Assembly: GCF_001681715.1 (NCBI RefSeq)
Contig: NZ_LNWY01000024.1
Span: 62,001-126,000, forward strand
DNA length: 64,000 bases
Direction: 5' to 3'
Source: Tritonibacter mobilis
GTDB taxonomy: Bacteria; Pseudomonadota; Alphaproteobacteria; Rhodobacterales; Rhodobacteraceae
Position numbers and translations under genes: made by a program. The notes beneath the pieces are model-generated. The model searched no databases. It was not told the origin of the DNA and was given only the letters and a program-made list of their open reading frames with translations. This document shows, piece after piece, positions 16,447 through 24,895 of this stretch; within the stretch, counting starts at the first letter, position 1; each line of letters begins with the position of its first letter.

Positions 16447-17616
16447 ATGGATTTCAAGGATATCAGGATAACGGTCATTGGTGCCGGGATTGGGGGCCTC
16501 GCGGTTGCCTATCTGCTGCAACGTTTTGGGGCGCAGGTGACGGTGCTGGAGCAGGCCGAGGAAATATCCGAGGTTGGCGCAGGTCTGCAGGTCACGCCCA
16601 ACGGGGTTGCGGTGTTGCAGGAGATGGGGCTTGCTGATGATCTGGCGTGGTGCTCGCAACGCGCCCGCGCCGTGGTGTTGCGCCATCACCGTGAGGGGCG
16701 CGAGGTGCTGCGTCTCGATCTGGATCAATACGCCCATGACTTGCGCTATTACTTTGTGCATCGCGCCGATCTGATCAATCTGCTGGCGGATGCAGTGCGC
16801 CGCTCCGGCGCGCAGGTGCGTTTGCTGCAAAAGGTAAATTCAGTGGTGCCGGGCGTACGCCCGACGGTGCAGCTGGCCAATGGGGCCAAATGCTGCGCTG
16901 ATCTGGTCATCGGCGCGGATGGGCTGCACTCCCGGGTGCGGCCGGTGCTCAACGCCGCAGGGGCGCCGAAGTTTACTGGCCAAGTGGCATGGCGAGCCAC
17001 GGTGCCAAACCGGTTTGATCTGCCGGCAGAAGCGCAGGTCTTTATGGGGCCGGGGCGGCATCTGGTGGCCTATCCGTTGAAAGACGGCTCTTTGGTCAAT
17101 CTTGTGGCGGCTCAGGAGCGGCGGCAATGGGCGGAAGAAAGCTGGAGCCTCGGGGATGACCCCGAAAATCTGCGGCAGGCGTTCGCGATGTTCGGCGGCC
17201 TTGCGGCGGAGATGCTGGCGGATGTGCGCGATGTGAAGCTTTGGGGTCTGTTTCGCCATCCGGTGGCGCAGGTGTGGGGGCGTGACGGTGTGGCGCTCTT
17301 GGGGGATGCGGCACATCCAACGCTGCCCTTTATGGCGCAAGGGGCCAATATGGCGCTGGAAGATGCTTATGCTTTGGCGGATTGCCTGTCTGCGGCGGAT
17401 GATCTGGAGGCGGGATTGGCAGCCTATCAGGCCCGTCGTCAATCGCGCGCTACCAAAGTAGTGGAGGCAGCCAATGGCAACGCTTGGAAATATCACCTGC
17501 GCGCGCCCCTGAGTTGGCCTGCTCACCAGATCTTGCGTGTGGCAGGGGCGCTCGCCCCGCAAAAAATGGTGAGCCAGTTTGACTGGATCTATCGCCATGA
17601 CGAAACGGCGCGCTAA
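16447..17616 (+). CDS. FAD-dependent aromatic monooxygenase (salicylate hydroxylase-like)
   Basis: This 389-residue flavoprotein hydroxylase has the dinucleotide-binding motif VIGAGIGGLAVAYLL (residues 10-24, GxGxxG), EVGAGLQVTPNGVAVLQEMG near 44-63 and the DG motif DLVIGADGLHSRVRP near 152-166. The second FAD motif GDAAHPTLPFMAQGANMAL lies near 287-305. The order fits class A single-component hydroxylases that use NAD(P)H and oxygen on aromatic rings, such as 6-hydroxynicotinate or salicylate. The substrate cannot be deduced. It is monocistronic: a strong terminator precedes it and repeat A2 follows. Confidence 0.9.
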   Translation: MDFKDIRITVIGAGIGGLAVAYLLQRFGAQVTVLEQAEEISEVGAGLQVTPNGVAVLQEMGLADDLAWCSQRARAVVLRHHREGREVLRLDLDQYAHDLRYYFVHRADLINLLADAVRRSGAQVRLLQKVNSVVPGVRPTVQLANGAKCCADLVIGADGLHSRVRPVLNAAGAPKFTGQVAWRATVPNRFDLPAEAQVFMGPGRHLVAYPLKDGSLVNLVAAQERRQWAEESWSLGDDPENLRQAFAMFGGLAAEMLADVRDVKLWGLFRHPVAQVWGRDGVALLGDAAHPTLPFMAQGANMALEDAYALADCLSAADDLEAGLAAYQARRQSRATKVVEAANGNAWKYHLRAPLSWPAHQILRVAGALAPQKMVSQFDWIYRHDETAR

Positions 17617-17640
17617 TCACTCCTGAATTTGATGAGGGGT

Positions 17641-17758
17641 TTCGCTTTGGGCTTTGCCCAAAGCGACCAGCGCCGCGCAGGCGCGCCTGCGCGGCGCTCG
17701 GCCCAACGGGAGCGGGCGCATTTTAATGCTGTCCGCGACGGGCGGGAGGGCGCCCGCT
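17641..17758. repeat. Family A intergenic palindromic repeat, copy A2
   Basis: The copy contains, in order: hairpin TCGCTTTGGGC/GCCCAAAGCGA with a TTT loop (17642-17666); a 30-base perfect palindrome beginning AGCGCCGCGCAGGCG (17669-17698); the core CGGCCCAACGGGAGCGG (17699-17715); and the end GCGACGGGCGGGAG (17735-17748). A long-range 9-bp pairing AGCGGGCGC/GCGCCCGCT joins 17711-17719 to 17750-17758. It fills the gap between the convergent monooxygenase and xthA genes. Confidence 0.8.
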
Positions 17759-17774
17759 GTGCGCGATTATTGTG

Positions 17775-18581
17775 TCAGAGATCCAGATCTACCCAGATCG
17801 GTACGTGATCAGAAGGTTTCTCGCGGCCGCGAATGTCTTTGTCAATCTGGCAGTCGCGCAGTAGATCCGCCGCCTGTGGTGTCAGCAGGAAATGGTCGAT
17901 GCGGATGCCATCATCGCGATTCCACGCCCCTGCCTGATAGTCCCAAAAGGTATAATGGCCGGGTCCACGGGTGCGGGCGCGAAAGGCTTCGGTGAAGCCA
18001 AGGTTCACGATACGCTGAAAGGCGGCGCGGCTTTCAGGGCGGTGCAGGGCGTCCTCGCGCCAGGCTTCGGGGCGTTTGGCATCCTCTGCCTGTGGGATGA
18101 TATTATAGTCACCCGCCATCAGCGCGGGCATCTCTTCTGCCATCAACTCTGCGGCGCGCGCCTTCAAGCGCTCCATCCAGCCGAGTTTATATGCATATTT
18201 ACCCCCGGCAACCGGCGTGCCGTCGTCGTTCAGTTCGACCGGGTTGCCATTGGGCAGGTAGAGGCCACAGATGCGGATCGCTTGCTTACCTACCACCGTG
18301 GCTTCGATCCAGCGCGCCTGTTCGTCATTGTCATCGCCGGGGAGGCCGCGTCTCACATCCTCCAACGGCAGTTTTGACAGGATCGCCACCCCATTGAAGC
18401 TCTTCTGACCGTGGGCCTCCACGTTATAGCCGCGCTCTTCAAACATCTCACGGGGGAAGGCTTCGTCAACGGATTTGATTTCTTGCAGCACCGCGACGTC
18501 GGGCTGGGCTTCGTCAAGCCAGTCGGCCAAGGCGTTCACACGGGCCTTGATGCCGTTGATGTTGAAACTGGCGATCTTCAT
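17775..18581 (-). CDS. xthA: Exodeoxyribonuclease III
   Basis: This AP endonuclease and 3'-5' exonuclease of base-excision repair belongs to the Mg-dependent exonuclease III fold. The 268-residue product starts MKIASFNINGIKAR and contains the metal-binding Glu in VLQEIKS near residue 34-40, GDYNIIP near 158, the DGIRIDHFL motif near 223-231 and the terminal catalytic SDHVPIWVDLDL with His. Length is as expected (about 260-270). The end meets repeat A2. Upstream lies the AT-rich leader of the divergent SSTC-peptide operon. Confidence 0.95.
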   Translation of the reverse strand: MKIASFNINGIKARVNALADWLDEAQPDVAVLQEIKSVDEAFPREMFEERGYNVEAHGQKSFNGVAILSKLPLEDVRRGLPGDDNDEQARWIEATVVGKQAIRICGLYLPNGNPVELNDDGTPVAGGKYAYKLGWMERLKARAAELMAEEMPALMAGDYNIIPQAEDAKRPEAWREDALHRPESRAAFQRIVNLGFTEAFRARTRGPGHYTFWDYQAGAWNRDDGIRIDHFLLTPQAADLLRDCQIDKDIRGREKPSDHVPIWVDLDL

Positions 18582-18938
18582 GGCGGCCTCCGTTCTGCGC
18601 GTCTTCCTGTCTATCGCCGAAATCCGTCAGTGCCGCAAGCAACAGCACCCCGAGGGGCAACTGCAGACCACAGAGAATCACCTGCACCGGGGCAAGCCGC
18701 AAGTTTTCCTGTGCAACCAAGGGTATACATCATTTGGTTTTGCAATATTGAGCGTGTGAATAAACCTGTGTAATTTCTGTGAATAACTTAAATAGTTTTG
18801 ATGAATCAATTGGATGTTAATAAAAATTAAGGAAGAGTGAATGCGTTTAAATGTGAGGGATGTTGAAATTCTCTTGTTTTATTTTTTTGAGGTGGCAGGT
18901 TTTTAGATGTTGATTGCTCGGAAAGAAGGAGAAGTTCC
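18582..18938. promoter_or_regulatory. 357-base AT-rich divergent intergenic region
   Basis: The stretch from about 18721 to 18906 falls to roughly a quarter to a third G+C by eye, in a genome of about 60%. It should carry the promoters of xthA and of the SSTC-peptide operon. It also contains a 21-codon frame at 18841-18906 behind AAGGAAGAG. I see no clear operator palindrome. Confidence 0.55.
18841..18906 (+). CDS. Possible 21-residue leader ORF
   Basis: ATG at 18841 is preceded by TTAAGGAAGAGTGA, a good ribosome site. The frame encodes a 21-residue hydrophobic peptide with LLFYFF in the middle, and ends at TAG 33 bases before the SSTC-peptide start. It could be a regulatory leader ORF or chance. 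There is no homology to rely on. Confidence 0.25.
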   Translation: MRLNVRDVEILLFYFFEVAGF

Positions 18939-19154
18939 GTGGTTGCACTGAGGAAATCCGTCGTAGAAGTTACCGTTGAAACGGGCGCATTTGCTGGTGA
19001 AAATGTTGGGCTCGTAAGCTCCACATGTCTCGATGGCAAACATGAAGGCGGTCACGTATCGCTTTATAGTTCCACATGTATTTCCGCCTCCGCAACGGAT
19101 GCACTGGCAGGCGACGCGACCCAGATGGTGTCTTCGACCTGCATTGAAAGCTAA
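18939..19154 (+). CDS. 71-residue peptide with three SSTC repeats, candidate precursor peptide
   Basis: The GTG start at 18939 has AAGGAGA eight bases upstream. The first 25 residues (MVALRKSVVEVTVETGAFAG onwards) are plain and leader-like. The rest contains three copies of [VY]SSTC[LI], at residues 26-31, 43-48 and 64-69; the last is followed only by Glu-Ser. All three cysteines of the protein lie in these repeats. Between them are Gly/His/Asp/Ala-rich spacers (LDGKHEGGHVSL, ISASATDALAGDATQ). There is no signal peptide or membrane helix. A regular Ser-Ser-Thr-Cys core with a leader-like N-terminus, next to an unknown protein and an exporter, is what a multi-core ribosomally made, modified peptide would look like. 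A small metal- or thiol-handling protein is the alternative. It may already carry a DUF number. Confidence 0.75.
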   Translation: MVALRKSVVEVTVETGAFAGENVGLVSSTCLDGKHEGGHVSLYSSTCISASATDALAGDATQMVSSTCIES

Positions 19155-19241
19155 GCGCTCGCTTGGCTTTATTTGAATATGTCTCGTGATCCGGATTCCC
19201 CGGGTCACCGAGGCAATCTCTTTACGTCCTGAGAGGTATTC

Positions 19242-20306
19242 ATGGGGCAGGTACTTTCTTTTTCCAATGCGCGTCTGAATAAAGCCAGAACCGGTGTGTC
19301 TGGATTATTGGAATCTTTTGGTTCATTCCGAAGAGATCCGTTGGATGTATTGTGGTTGAAAGAAAATGCAGAGCTTCTCAATGTTTTAGAAACCACAGAT
19401 TGTAATATATCTGAAGGCGGTCTTGAGCCACTGCTTCCTTTTTATGAAGGCAGCCTCCGGCATCTGAATTTTTTCCGTCAGTATTACCGGTTTATTCTGT
19501 CGATCTGCCTCGATCTCGAGGATCTGGGCGTTCCCGGACAGCGGGGCGAAGTTATGGCTGAATGGATTACCAGCCAGAATGTAGGCGCGCATGAGCTGTC
19601 GGATCTGCAACGGGGAGAGGCGCGCAGGTTGCTGGCACGGCGCGGCGTTGAATTGCGCGATGTAGAGGGGCTTGATGACCGACTGCGCGCCTTTATGCGG
19701 CGCACCTCAGGCTTTGCGGTGCCAAATCGTAAGGCGGCTTATGAGCTCACGCATGTGGTGTTTTACCTCACAGAATATGGTCGTAAGCCGCTGCAACTGG
19801 AAGAACCAGAGCGTCAAAGCCTATTATTTGCCGGTTTGATTGCGTTTTTGGATCAGGATTCCGATCTTTTGGCCGAAATTTGTATTGCTCTTACGTTTTG
19901 CGATGAGCAGCCGCCGCAAGATTGGTGCCATTGGCTGGAGCGACAAACACAGCGATTTACCCTGCAATCCGTTCCGGGGCGGGTCGGTCACGATGACTAC
20001 CATCCCTACCTTATGTGCAACTGGTTTCAACTTCTGGTTGGACGCACGGGTTTTTCTGATGCAGACTGTAAAGGTACGGTTGTGATTGAAGGGCCGGGGC
20101 GTCCCGGTGCGTTGCGAGGCATGTCGATGGCACTCTATACCCTGTTGGATCAAGCGCCCGGATCTTGGGCGCGGGTGCGCGAGCCGCTGCTGCAATCGCT
20201 CAGTTCCGAAGAGGGGGACGTGCTGCGTCGCGCCGAAGAAAGCACTCAAGTGTTCGAACCTTTCTTTGAGACATTCTCTCGGTTCGGCCAAGTGGGCAGC
20301 GCATGA
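19242..20306 (+). CDS. 354-residue protein of unknown function in the SSTC operon
   Basis: ATG 19242 follows GAGAGGTATTC. The soluble, mostly helical 354-residue product has no signal peptide and no motif of kinases, radical-SAM enzymes, YcaO or methyltransferases that I can see. Notable features are FFRQYYRFILSICLDLEDLG near 83-102, KAAYELTHVVFYLTEYGR near 164-181 (an aromatic helix with one His), FCDEQPPQDWCHWLERQTQR near 223-242, and DDYHPYLMCNW near 252-262. Its first 100 codons use more A+T than the neighbouring genes. Its end overlaps the transporter start by four bases (ATGA), so the two are translationally coupled. It is the best candidate for a dedicated partner, perhaps a modifying enzyme, of the SSTC peptide. 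That role is inferred from position only. Confidence 0.8.
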   Translation: MGQVLSFSNARLNKARTGVSGLLESFGSFRRDPLDVLWLKENAELLNVLETTDCNISEGGLEPLLPFYEGSLRHLNFFRQYYRFILSICLDLEDLGVPGQRGEVMAEWITSQNVGAHELSDLQRGEARRLLARRGVELRDVEGLDDRLRAFMRRTSGFAVPNRKAAYELTHVVFYLTEYGRKPLQLEEPERQSLLFAGLIAFLDQDSDLLAEICIALTFCDEQPPQDWCHWLERQTQRFTLQSVPGRVGHDDYHPYLMCNWFQLLVGRTGFSDADCKGTVVIEGPGRPGALRGMSMALYTLLDQAPGSWARVREPLLQSLSSEEGDVLRRAEESTQVFEPFFETFSRFGQVGSA

Positions 20307-21286
20307 ATGCCATCACCGCAGGGGTGTTGGCGGTGTTGCTCTACACGGGGCTGATTGCTGCTGCGGATGGGATCGTAAAGATGATGGCCGGGGGATTTGC
20401 CCCGGCACAATTGTTCGCGGTCTCCGGTCTGCTGGTTGCCGGGTTTTGCGCGATTGTCAGCCGGGTGCAGGGGCACCCCGACGGATTGCGGACCACCTGC
20501 AGGCGGGCCATGATGCTGCGTTCGGCTGCGACCGTTCTGTCCTGTACGTCGTTTTATCTCGCGTTTCGCTATCTGGCCCTGGCGGAGGTTTTTGTCTTTA
20601 TCGCGTTGATGCCCTTGATGGCGGCGCTGATGTCCGGGGTGATCCTGAAGGAACGCATCCGTCCTGTCGTGTGGCTGGCGCTCAGCCTTGGGGTCGTGGG
20701 TATTCTGGTGATGCGCCCGACGGTGCAGGTGGGCGGTGTCATTGGTTCGGCTCTGGCGGTGAGTGGCGTGGGCTTTGGGACGCTGTCGATCATCATGGCG
20801 CGCTATATCAGCCGCTATGACAGCAATGTCTTGGCGCAGGTGTTTTACCCCAATCTGACGCTGGGCATCGTGATGATGTGCTTTCTGCCCTTCGTCTGGC
20901 GCCCGATGGAAGGTGCGGATGTCGGGTGGATCGGAGCCTATGCCGTATTGTTGTTTGGCGCGCGCTGGCTGCTGGTTCTGGCGCTGAGACAATTGCCAGC
21001 CTACACGGTGACGCCGTTGCTCAATCTGCAATTTGTCTGGATGGCCCTGATCGGCTTGTTGTTTTTCGGCGAAGTGCCTTTTGTCTCGACCTATCTCGGG
21101 ATGGCAGTGGTTGCGGCATCCGGGGTGTTTTTGATCTGGGATCAGGCGCAGGGCACGCGCAGGGTGCCGGTGGCCGCCGCAGTCGTCACGCCCAACGCCA
21201 GCCGACGCCGCGGGCGCCCTGAGGCGCGCGGCATCACCGAAGGGCGCAGTGTCCGGCGCGGTGGCGCGTGGCGGGCGGGGCGCTAA
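20303..21286 (+). CDS. DMT-superfamily (EamA) transporter of the SSTC operon
   Basis: The 327-residue product has ten hydrophobic helices in two EamA repeats. The first runs from ITAGVLAVLLYTGLIAAADG to about residue 140, and the second from VGGVIGSALAVSGVGFGTL to about 280. It ends in a basic cytoplasmic tail (RRRGRPEARG). EamA proteins usually export small metabolites or amino acids. The ATGA overlap with the upstream 354-residue protein makes it part of the peptide operon, where it may export the product or a cofactor. It is convergent with erpA, 30 bases apart. Confidence 0.9.
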   Translation: MNAITAGVLAVLLYTGLIAAADGIVKMMAGGFAPAQLFAVSGLLVAGFCAIVSRVQGHPDGLRTTCRRAMMLRSAATVLSCTSFYLAFRYLALAEVFVFIALMPLMAALMSGVILKERIRPVVWLALSLGVVGILVMRPTVQVGGVIGSALAVSGVGFGTLSIIMARYISRYDSNVLAQVFYPNLTLGIVMMCFLPFVWRPMEGADVGWIGAYAVLLFGARWLLVLALRQLPAYTVTPLLNLQFVWMALIGLLFFGEVPFVSTYLGMAVVAASGVFLIWDQAQGTRRVPVAAAVVTPNASRRRGRPEARGITEGRSVRRGGAWRAGR

Positions 21287-21316
21287 GCCCCCAGCACGCC
21301 AGCGACTACCCTCAGA

Positions 21317-21640
21317 TTACATGGAAAAGGACGTACCGCAGCCGCAGCTGGAGGTGGCGTTGGGGTTCTCAATCGTAAAGCGCGCGCCGATCAGTTCCTC
21401 GGTGAAGTCGATCACCGCGTTTTCCAGAAAGGGCAGGGAGATTTCGTCGACGACGACTTTCTGACCCTTGCCTTCGAGCACGAGATCATCCGCCTTGGGC
21501 GTGTCGAGCGCGATTTCATACTGAAAGCCCGAGCAGCCGCCGCCTTCGACCGCGATGCGCAGGGCCTGGCCCTGATCCGCTGCGCCAATCTCGGCGAGCC
21601 GGTCAAAGGCGCGATCCGTCACTTTTGGGGGCAGTTGCAT
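21317..21640 (-). CDS. erpA: Iron-sulfur cluster carrier ErpA/IscA family
   Basis: This A-type carrier accepts [Fe-S] clusters from the assembly scaffold and passes them to apoproteins. The 107-residue HesB-fold protein keeps the three cluster cysteines: Cys36 in EGGGCSGFQY and Cys99 and Cys101 in SSCGCGTSF near the C-terminus. Length and spacing match ErpA/IscA. It stands alone here, divergent from dgt, with the ATG at 21640. Confidence 0.92.
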   Translation of the reverse strand: MQLPPKVTDRAFDRLAEIGAADQGQALRIAVEGGGCSGFQYEIALDTPKADDLVLEGKGQKVVVDEISLPFLENAVIDFTEELIGARFTIENPNATSSCGCGTSFSM

Positions 21641-21730
21641 GCTGGTTTTCTCCGATGGCGTGTTGCAGCGTCAGGTCAAATATAGAAAGGTGCGCGCGAG
21701 GCGACAAGATTTGCCGGGGAAAAGAAACAC

Positions 21731-22873
21731 ATGTACGCGCCCTATGCCACCATGCCCGACCGTTCGCGCGGGCGATCCGTTTCCGAGGAAGAGAGCAGTT
21801 TTCGCTCGCCGTTCCAACGGGATCGGGACCGGATTATCCATGCCAGCGCCTTTCGGCGGCTAAAGCACAAAACACAGGTCTTTGTCGAGCACGAGGGCGA
21901 CAATTACCGCACCCGTTTGACCCATTCGATCGAGGTGGCGCAGGTGGGGCGTACCATTGCGGGGGCGCTGGGGCTTAATCAGGAGCTCACCGAGGCCGTG
22001 GCGCTGGCGCATGATCTGGGTCATACGCCCTTTGGCCACACTGGCGAGGATGCGCTGCATGAGATGATGGCGCCTTACGGCGGCTTTGATCACAATGCGC
22101 AGGCGATCCGCATCGTGACCGCGCTGGAAAAACACTATGCCGAATTTGATGGGCTGAACCTCACATGGGAGACGCTGGAGGCGATTGCCAAGCACAACGG
22201 CCCCGTGGTCGGCGATCTGCCGTGGGCGCTGGCGGCCTGTAATAATGGTATTGATCTGGAGCTGCACACTCACGCCAGCGCCGAGGCGCAGGTGGCGGCC
22301 TTGGCGGATGACATCGCCTATAACCACCACGATTTGCATGACGGTCTGCGTGCGGGCCTGTTCAACGATGACGATGTGTGCAGCCTGTCGATTATTGCGC
22401 CGGCCTATGCGGAGGTGGATGCAAAATATCCGGGCCTTGATAAGAGTCGCCGCCGCCATGAGGCGCTGCGCCGGTTCTTCGGGGTGATGGTGAGCGACGT
22501 GATCGACACATCTAGGGCCAAGGTCGCCGCCTCTGGCGCGCAATCGGTCGAAGAAATCCGCGCATTGGATCATGCGGTTGTGACGTTCTCGGATGAGGTC
22601 TGGGCTCAGTTGAAAGAGCTGCGGGGATTTATGTTCACGCAGATGTACCGCGCGCCCTCGGTGATGGTGGTGCGCGAACGTGTGGCCGTGGTGGTGAAGG
22701 CGCTGTTTGCCTATTACCTTAAGAACACCATGGCGATGCCGGAGCGTTGGCACGCAGAAATCCGTAAAGCCGAGAGCGAGACGGACCGTGCGCGGATCGT
22801 CTCGGATTATATCGCCGGGATGACGGATCGCTTTGCACTGCAGCTTTATGATGAGCTGGCGCTTGGGGCGTGA
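21731..22873 (+). CDS. dgt: dGTP triphosphohydrolase-like HD protein
   Basis: The 380-residue HD-domain enzyme should split dNTPs into deoxynucleosides and triphosphate, limiting nucleotide pools. Visible are the N-terminal SPFQRDRDRIIHASAFRRL (substrate and metal loop), the first HD histidine in TRLTHSIEVAQVGRTIAGAL near 58-77 and the HD pair HDLGHTPFGHTGEDAL at about 94-109. DDIAYNHHDLHDGLRAGLF near 196-214 supplies the remaining metal ligands. The length fits the deoxyguanosinetriphosphate triphosphohydrolase-like class 2 group. Repeat B1 lies behind it, then argS. Confidence 0.92.
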   Translation: MYAPYATMPDRSRGRSVSEEESSFRSPFQRDRDRIIHASAFRRLKHKTQVFVEHEGDNYRTRLTHSIEVAQVGRTIAGALGLNQELTEAVALAHDLGHTPFGHTGEDALHEMMAPYGGFDHNAQAIRIVTALEKHYAEFDGLNLTWETLEAIAKHNGPVVGDLPWALAACNNGIDLELHTHASAEAQVAALADDIAYNHHDLHDGLRAGLFNDDDVCSLSIIAPAYAEVDAKYPGLDKSRRRHEALRRFFGVMVSDVIDTSRAKVAASGAQSVEEIRALDHAVVTFSDEVWAQLKELRGFMFTQMYRAPSVMVVRERVAVVVKALFAYYLKNTMAMPERWHAEIRKAESETDRARIVSDYIAGMTDRFALQLYDELALGA

Positions 22874-22904
22874 TTTTCTGACGTCTCTTGAGGCGGTCGG
22901 GGAT

Positions 22905-22947
22905 GCGAGGCTCTGCCTCGCGCTCCGGGATATTTGGGGTTAGAAGA
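22905..22947 (+). repeat. Family B intergenic hairpin repeat, copy B1
   Basis: The perfect hairpin GCGAGGC-TCT-GCCTCGC (22905-22921) is followed by CGCTCC and the tail GGATATTTGGGGTTAGAAGA (22928-22947). The 20-base tail is identical, in inverted orientation, in copy B3 near 43.57-43.60 kb. It sits between dgt and argS. Confidence 0.7.
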
Positions 22948-23039
22948 GATGGGGTGGCTGAGGGCAGGCCGTGCTAGGCGGTTGACCCTGAGCGCGCCCC
23001 TCGGTATCCGCAGAAGCTGATACCTATGGGACGCCAGAT

Positions 23040-24782
23040 ATGAACCTCTTTACCGATATCCGTACGCTTGTGATCGACAGCCTTGCGGCCATGACGGCCG
23101 AGGGGGCCCTGCCGGAGGGGCTCGATTTTGCCAATGTTGCCGTGGAGCCGCCCCGAGATGCGGCGCATGGGGATATGGCGACCAATGCGGCGATGGTTCT
23201 GGCGAAACCTGCAAAGATGAAGCCGCGCGATATTGCCGAGGCGCTGGCTGCAAAGCTCGGTCAGGATGCGCGCATCACCTCTGCCGAGGTGGCGGGGCCG
23301 GGGTTTTTGAACCTGCGGCTGGATCTGTCGGTCTGGCAGGGCGTGCTGGGCAAGGCGCTCCATGAGGGTGAGGCCTATGGCCGCTCTGACATGGGGCAGG
23401 GCAAACGGGTGAACGTGGAATATGTGTCCGCCAATCCGACAGGCCCGCTGCATGTGGGCCATACGCGGGGTGCGGTCTTTGGCGACGCCTTGGCGAGCCT
23501 TTTGGATTACGCAGGTTATGACGTCACCCGCGAATATTACATCAACGATGGCGGCGCGCAGGTCGATGTGCTCGCCCGCTCCGCCTATCTGCGCTACCTC
23601 GAGGCCCATGGCCAGAGTGTGGAATTCCCCGATGGCACCTATCCGGGGGAATACCTGAAAGACGTCGGCGCGGCGCTGAAAGAGAAGTTTGGCGATACCT
23701 TCGTTGGCCAGCCCGAGGATGTCTGGCTGGAAGAGGTGCGCGCGTTTGCCACCGAGATGATGATGGATCTGATCCGTGAGGATCTGGGCCTCTTGGGCGT
23801 GAAGATGGATGTCTTCTACTCGGAGAAATCGCTTTATGGCACCGGGCGGATCGAAGCCGCGCTGGAGAGCCTTGATGCCAAGGGCCTGATCTATGAAGGC
23901 GTGCTGGAGCCGCCGAAGGGCAAAAAGCCTGACGATTGGGAGCCCCGCGTCCAGACCCTGTTCAAATCCACCGAGCACGGCGATGATGTTGATCGCCCGG
24001 TGAAGAAATCCGATGGCGCATGGACCTATTTTGCGCCCGATATCGCCTATCACTATGACAAGGTCAGCCGTGGCTTTGACATGCTGATCGACATTTTTGG
24101 GGCCGATCATGGCGGCTATGTCAAACGGATGAAGGCGGCGGTGTCGGCGCTCTCTGATGGTCAGGTGCCGCTTGATATTAAACTCTGCCAGTTGGTGAAG
24201 CTGTTTAAGGACGGTCAGGAGTTCAAGATGTCCAAGCGGGCAGGGACCTTTGTGACCCTGCGCGATGTGGTTGATGCGGTGGGGGCGGATGTGACCCGCT
24301 TTATGCTGCTGACACGTAAGAACGATCAGGGCTTTGACTTTGATCTCGATAAGGCGCTGGAGCAGTCCAAGGACAATCCGGTCTTTTACGTGCAATACGC
24401 CAACGCGCGGATCCACTCGACCCTACGCAAAGCGCGCGAGGCGGGGATCGCCTGTGATGATGCGACACTGAACGCGGCGGATCTGGGCCAGCTTACAGAT
24501 GAGGCGCAACTGTCGGTCGCGCGGAAAATCGCCGAGTGGCCGCGTCAGGTTGAGATCGCGGCGCGCACCAATGAGCCGCACCGGATTGCGTTTTTCCTCT
24601 ATGATCTGGCGTCAGATCTGCACGGGCTGTACCACCTTGGCAAATCTGAAGAAAGTTTACGATTTGTTAACGAGAGCAGCGAATCGGCAACACATGCCAA
24701 TTTGGCGCTGGCGCGGGCTGTTTCCATTGTCATTTCCGCCGGGCTTGGTATTCTTGGCGTCAAACCGGCGCAGGAGATGTGA
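23040..24782 (+). CDS. argS: Arginyl-tRNA synthetase
   Basis: This class I synthetase charges tRNA-Arg. The 580-residue protein has the N-terminal tRNA-binding Add-1 domain (about 1-115). The Rossmann fold carries the HIGH motif as HVGH near residue 138 ([20 protein letters not shown]) and KMSKS as [10 protein letters not shown] near 394-403. A C-terminal DALR anticodon-binding helical domain (from about 455) ends in the typical [13 protein letters not shown]. Length matches bacterial ArgS. It leads the order argS-SPOR-nagZ-scpA-scpB, usual in Rhodobacterales. Confidence 0.97.
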   Translation: MNLFTDIRTLVIDSLAAMTAEGALPEGLDFANVAVEPPRDAAHGDMATNAAMVLAKPAKMKPRDIAEALAAKLGQDARITSAEVAGPGFLNLRLDLSVWQGVLGKALHEGEAYGRSDMGQGKRVNVEYVSANPTGPLHVGHTRGAVFGDALASLLDYAGYDVTREYYINDGGAQVDVLARSAYLRYLEAHGQSVEFPDGTYPGEYLKDVGAALKEKFGDTFVGQPEDVWLEEVRAFATEMMMDLIREDLGLLGVKMDVFYSEKSLYGTGRIEAALESLDAKGLIYEGVLEPPKGKKPDDWEPRVQTLFKSTEHGDDVDRPVKKSDGAWTYFAPDIAYHYDKVSRGFDMLIDIFGADHGGYVKRMKAAVSALSDGQVPLDIKLCQLVKLFKDGQEFKMSKRAGTFVTLRDVVDAVGADVTRFMLLTRKNDQGFDFDLDKALEQSKDNPVFYVQYANARIHSTLRKAREAGIACDDATLNAADLGQLTDEAQLSVARKIAEWPRQVEIAARTNEPHRIAFFLYDLASDLHGLYHLGKSEESLRFVNESSESATHANLALARAVSIVISAGLGILGVKPAQEM

Positions 24783-24895
24783 CACCAAAGTCACCCGAAC
24801 CGCCGGATCGAGGCAGATCAAGAGACCCAAAGCGCAGATATCCCGCCCTTATTTCGGTGGTGGGGTGTCTGCGATAATCGGGCAGTGAGGCGGAT

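Noticed and set aside
18907-18951. 14-codon ORF between the 21-codon ORF and the SSTC peptide
   Set aside because: Its start has no separate ribosome site and it contains the ribosome site of the next gene, so it is probably chance.
22974-24416. 480-codon open frame antisense to argS
   Set aside because: It lies wholly opposite a clear arginyl-tRNA synthetase. The His/Arg-rich composition is the usual shadow of a G+C-rich gene and no ribosome site or family is visible.
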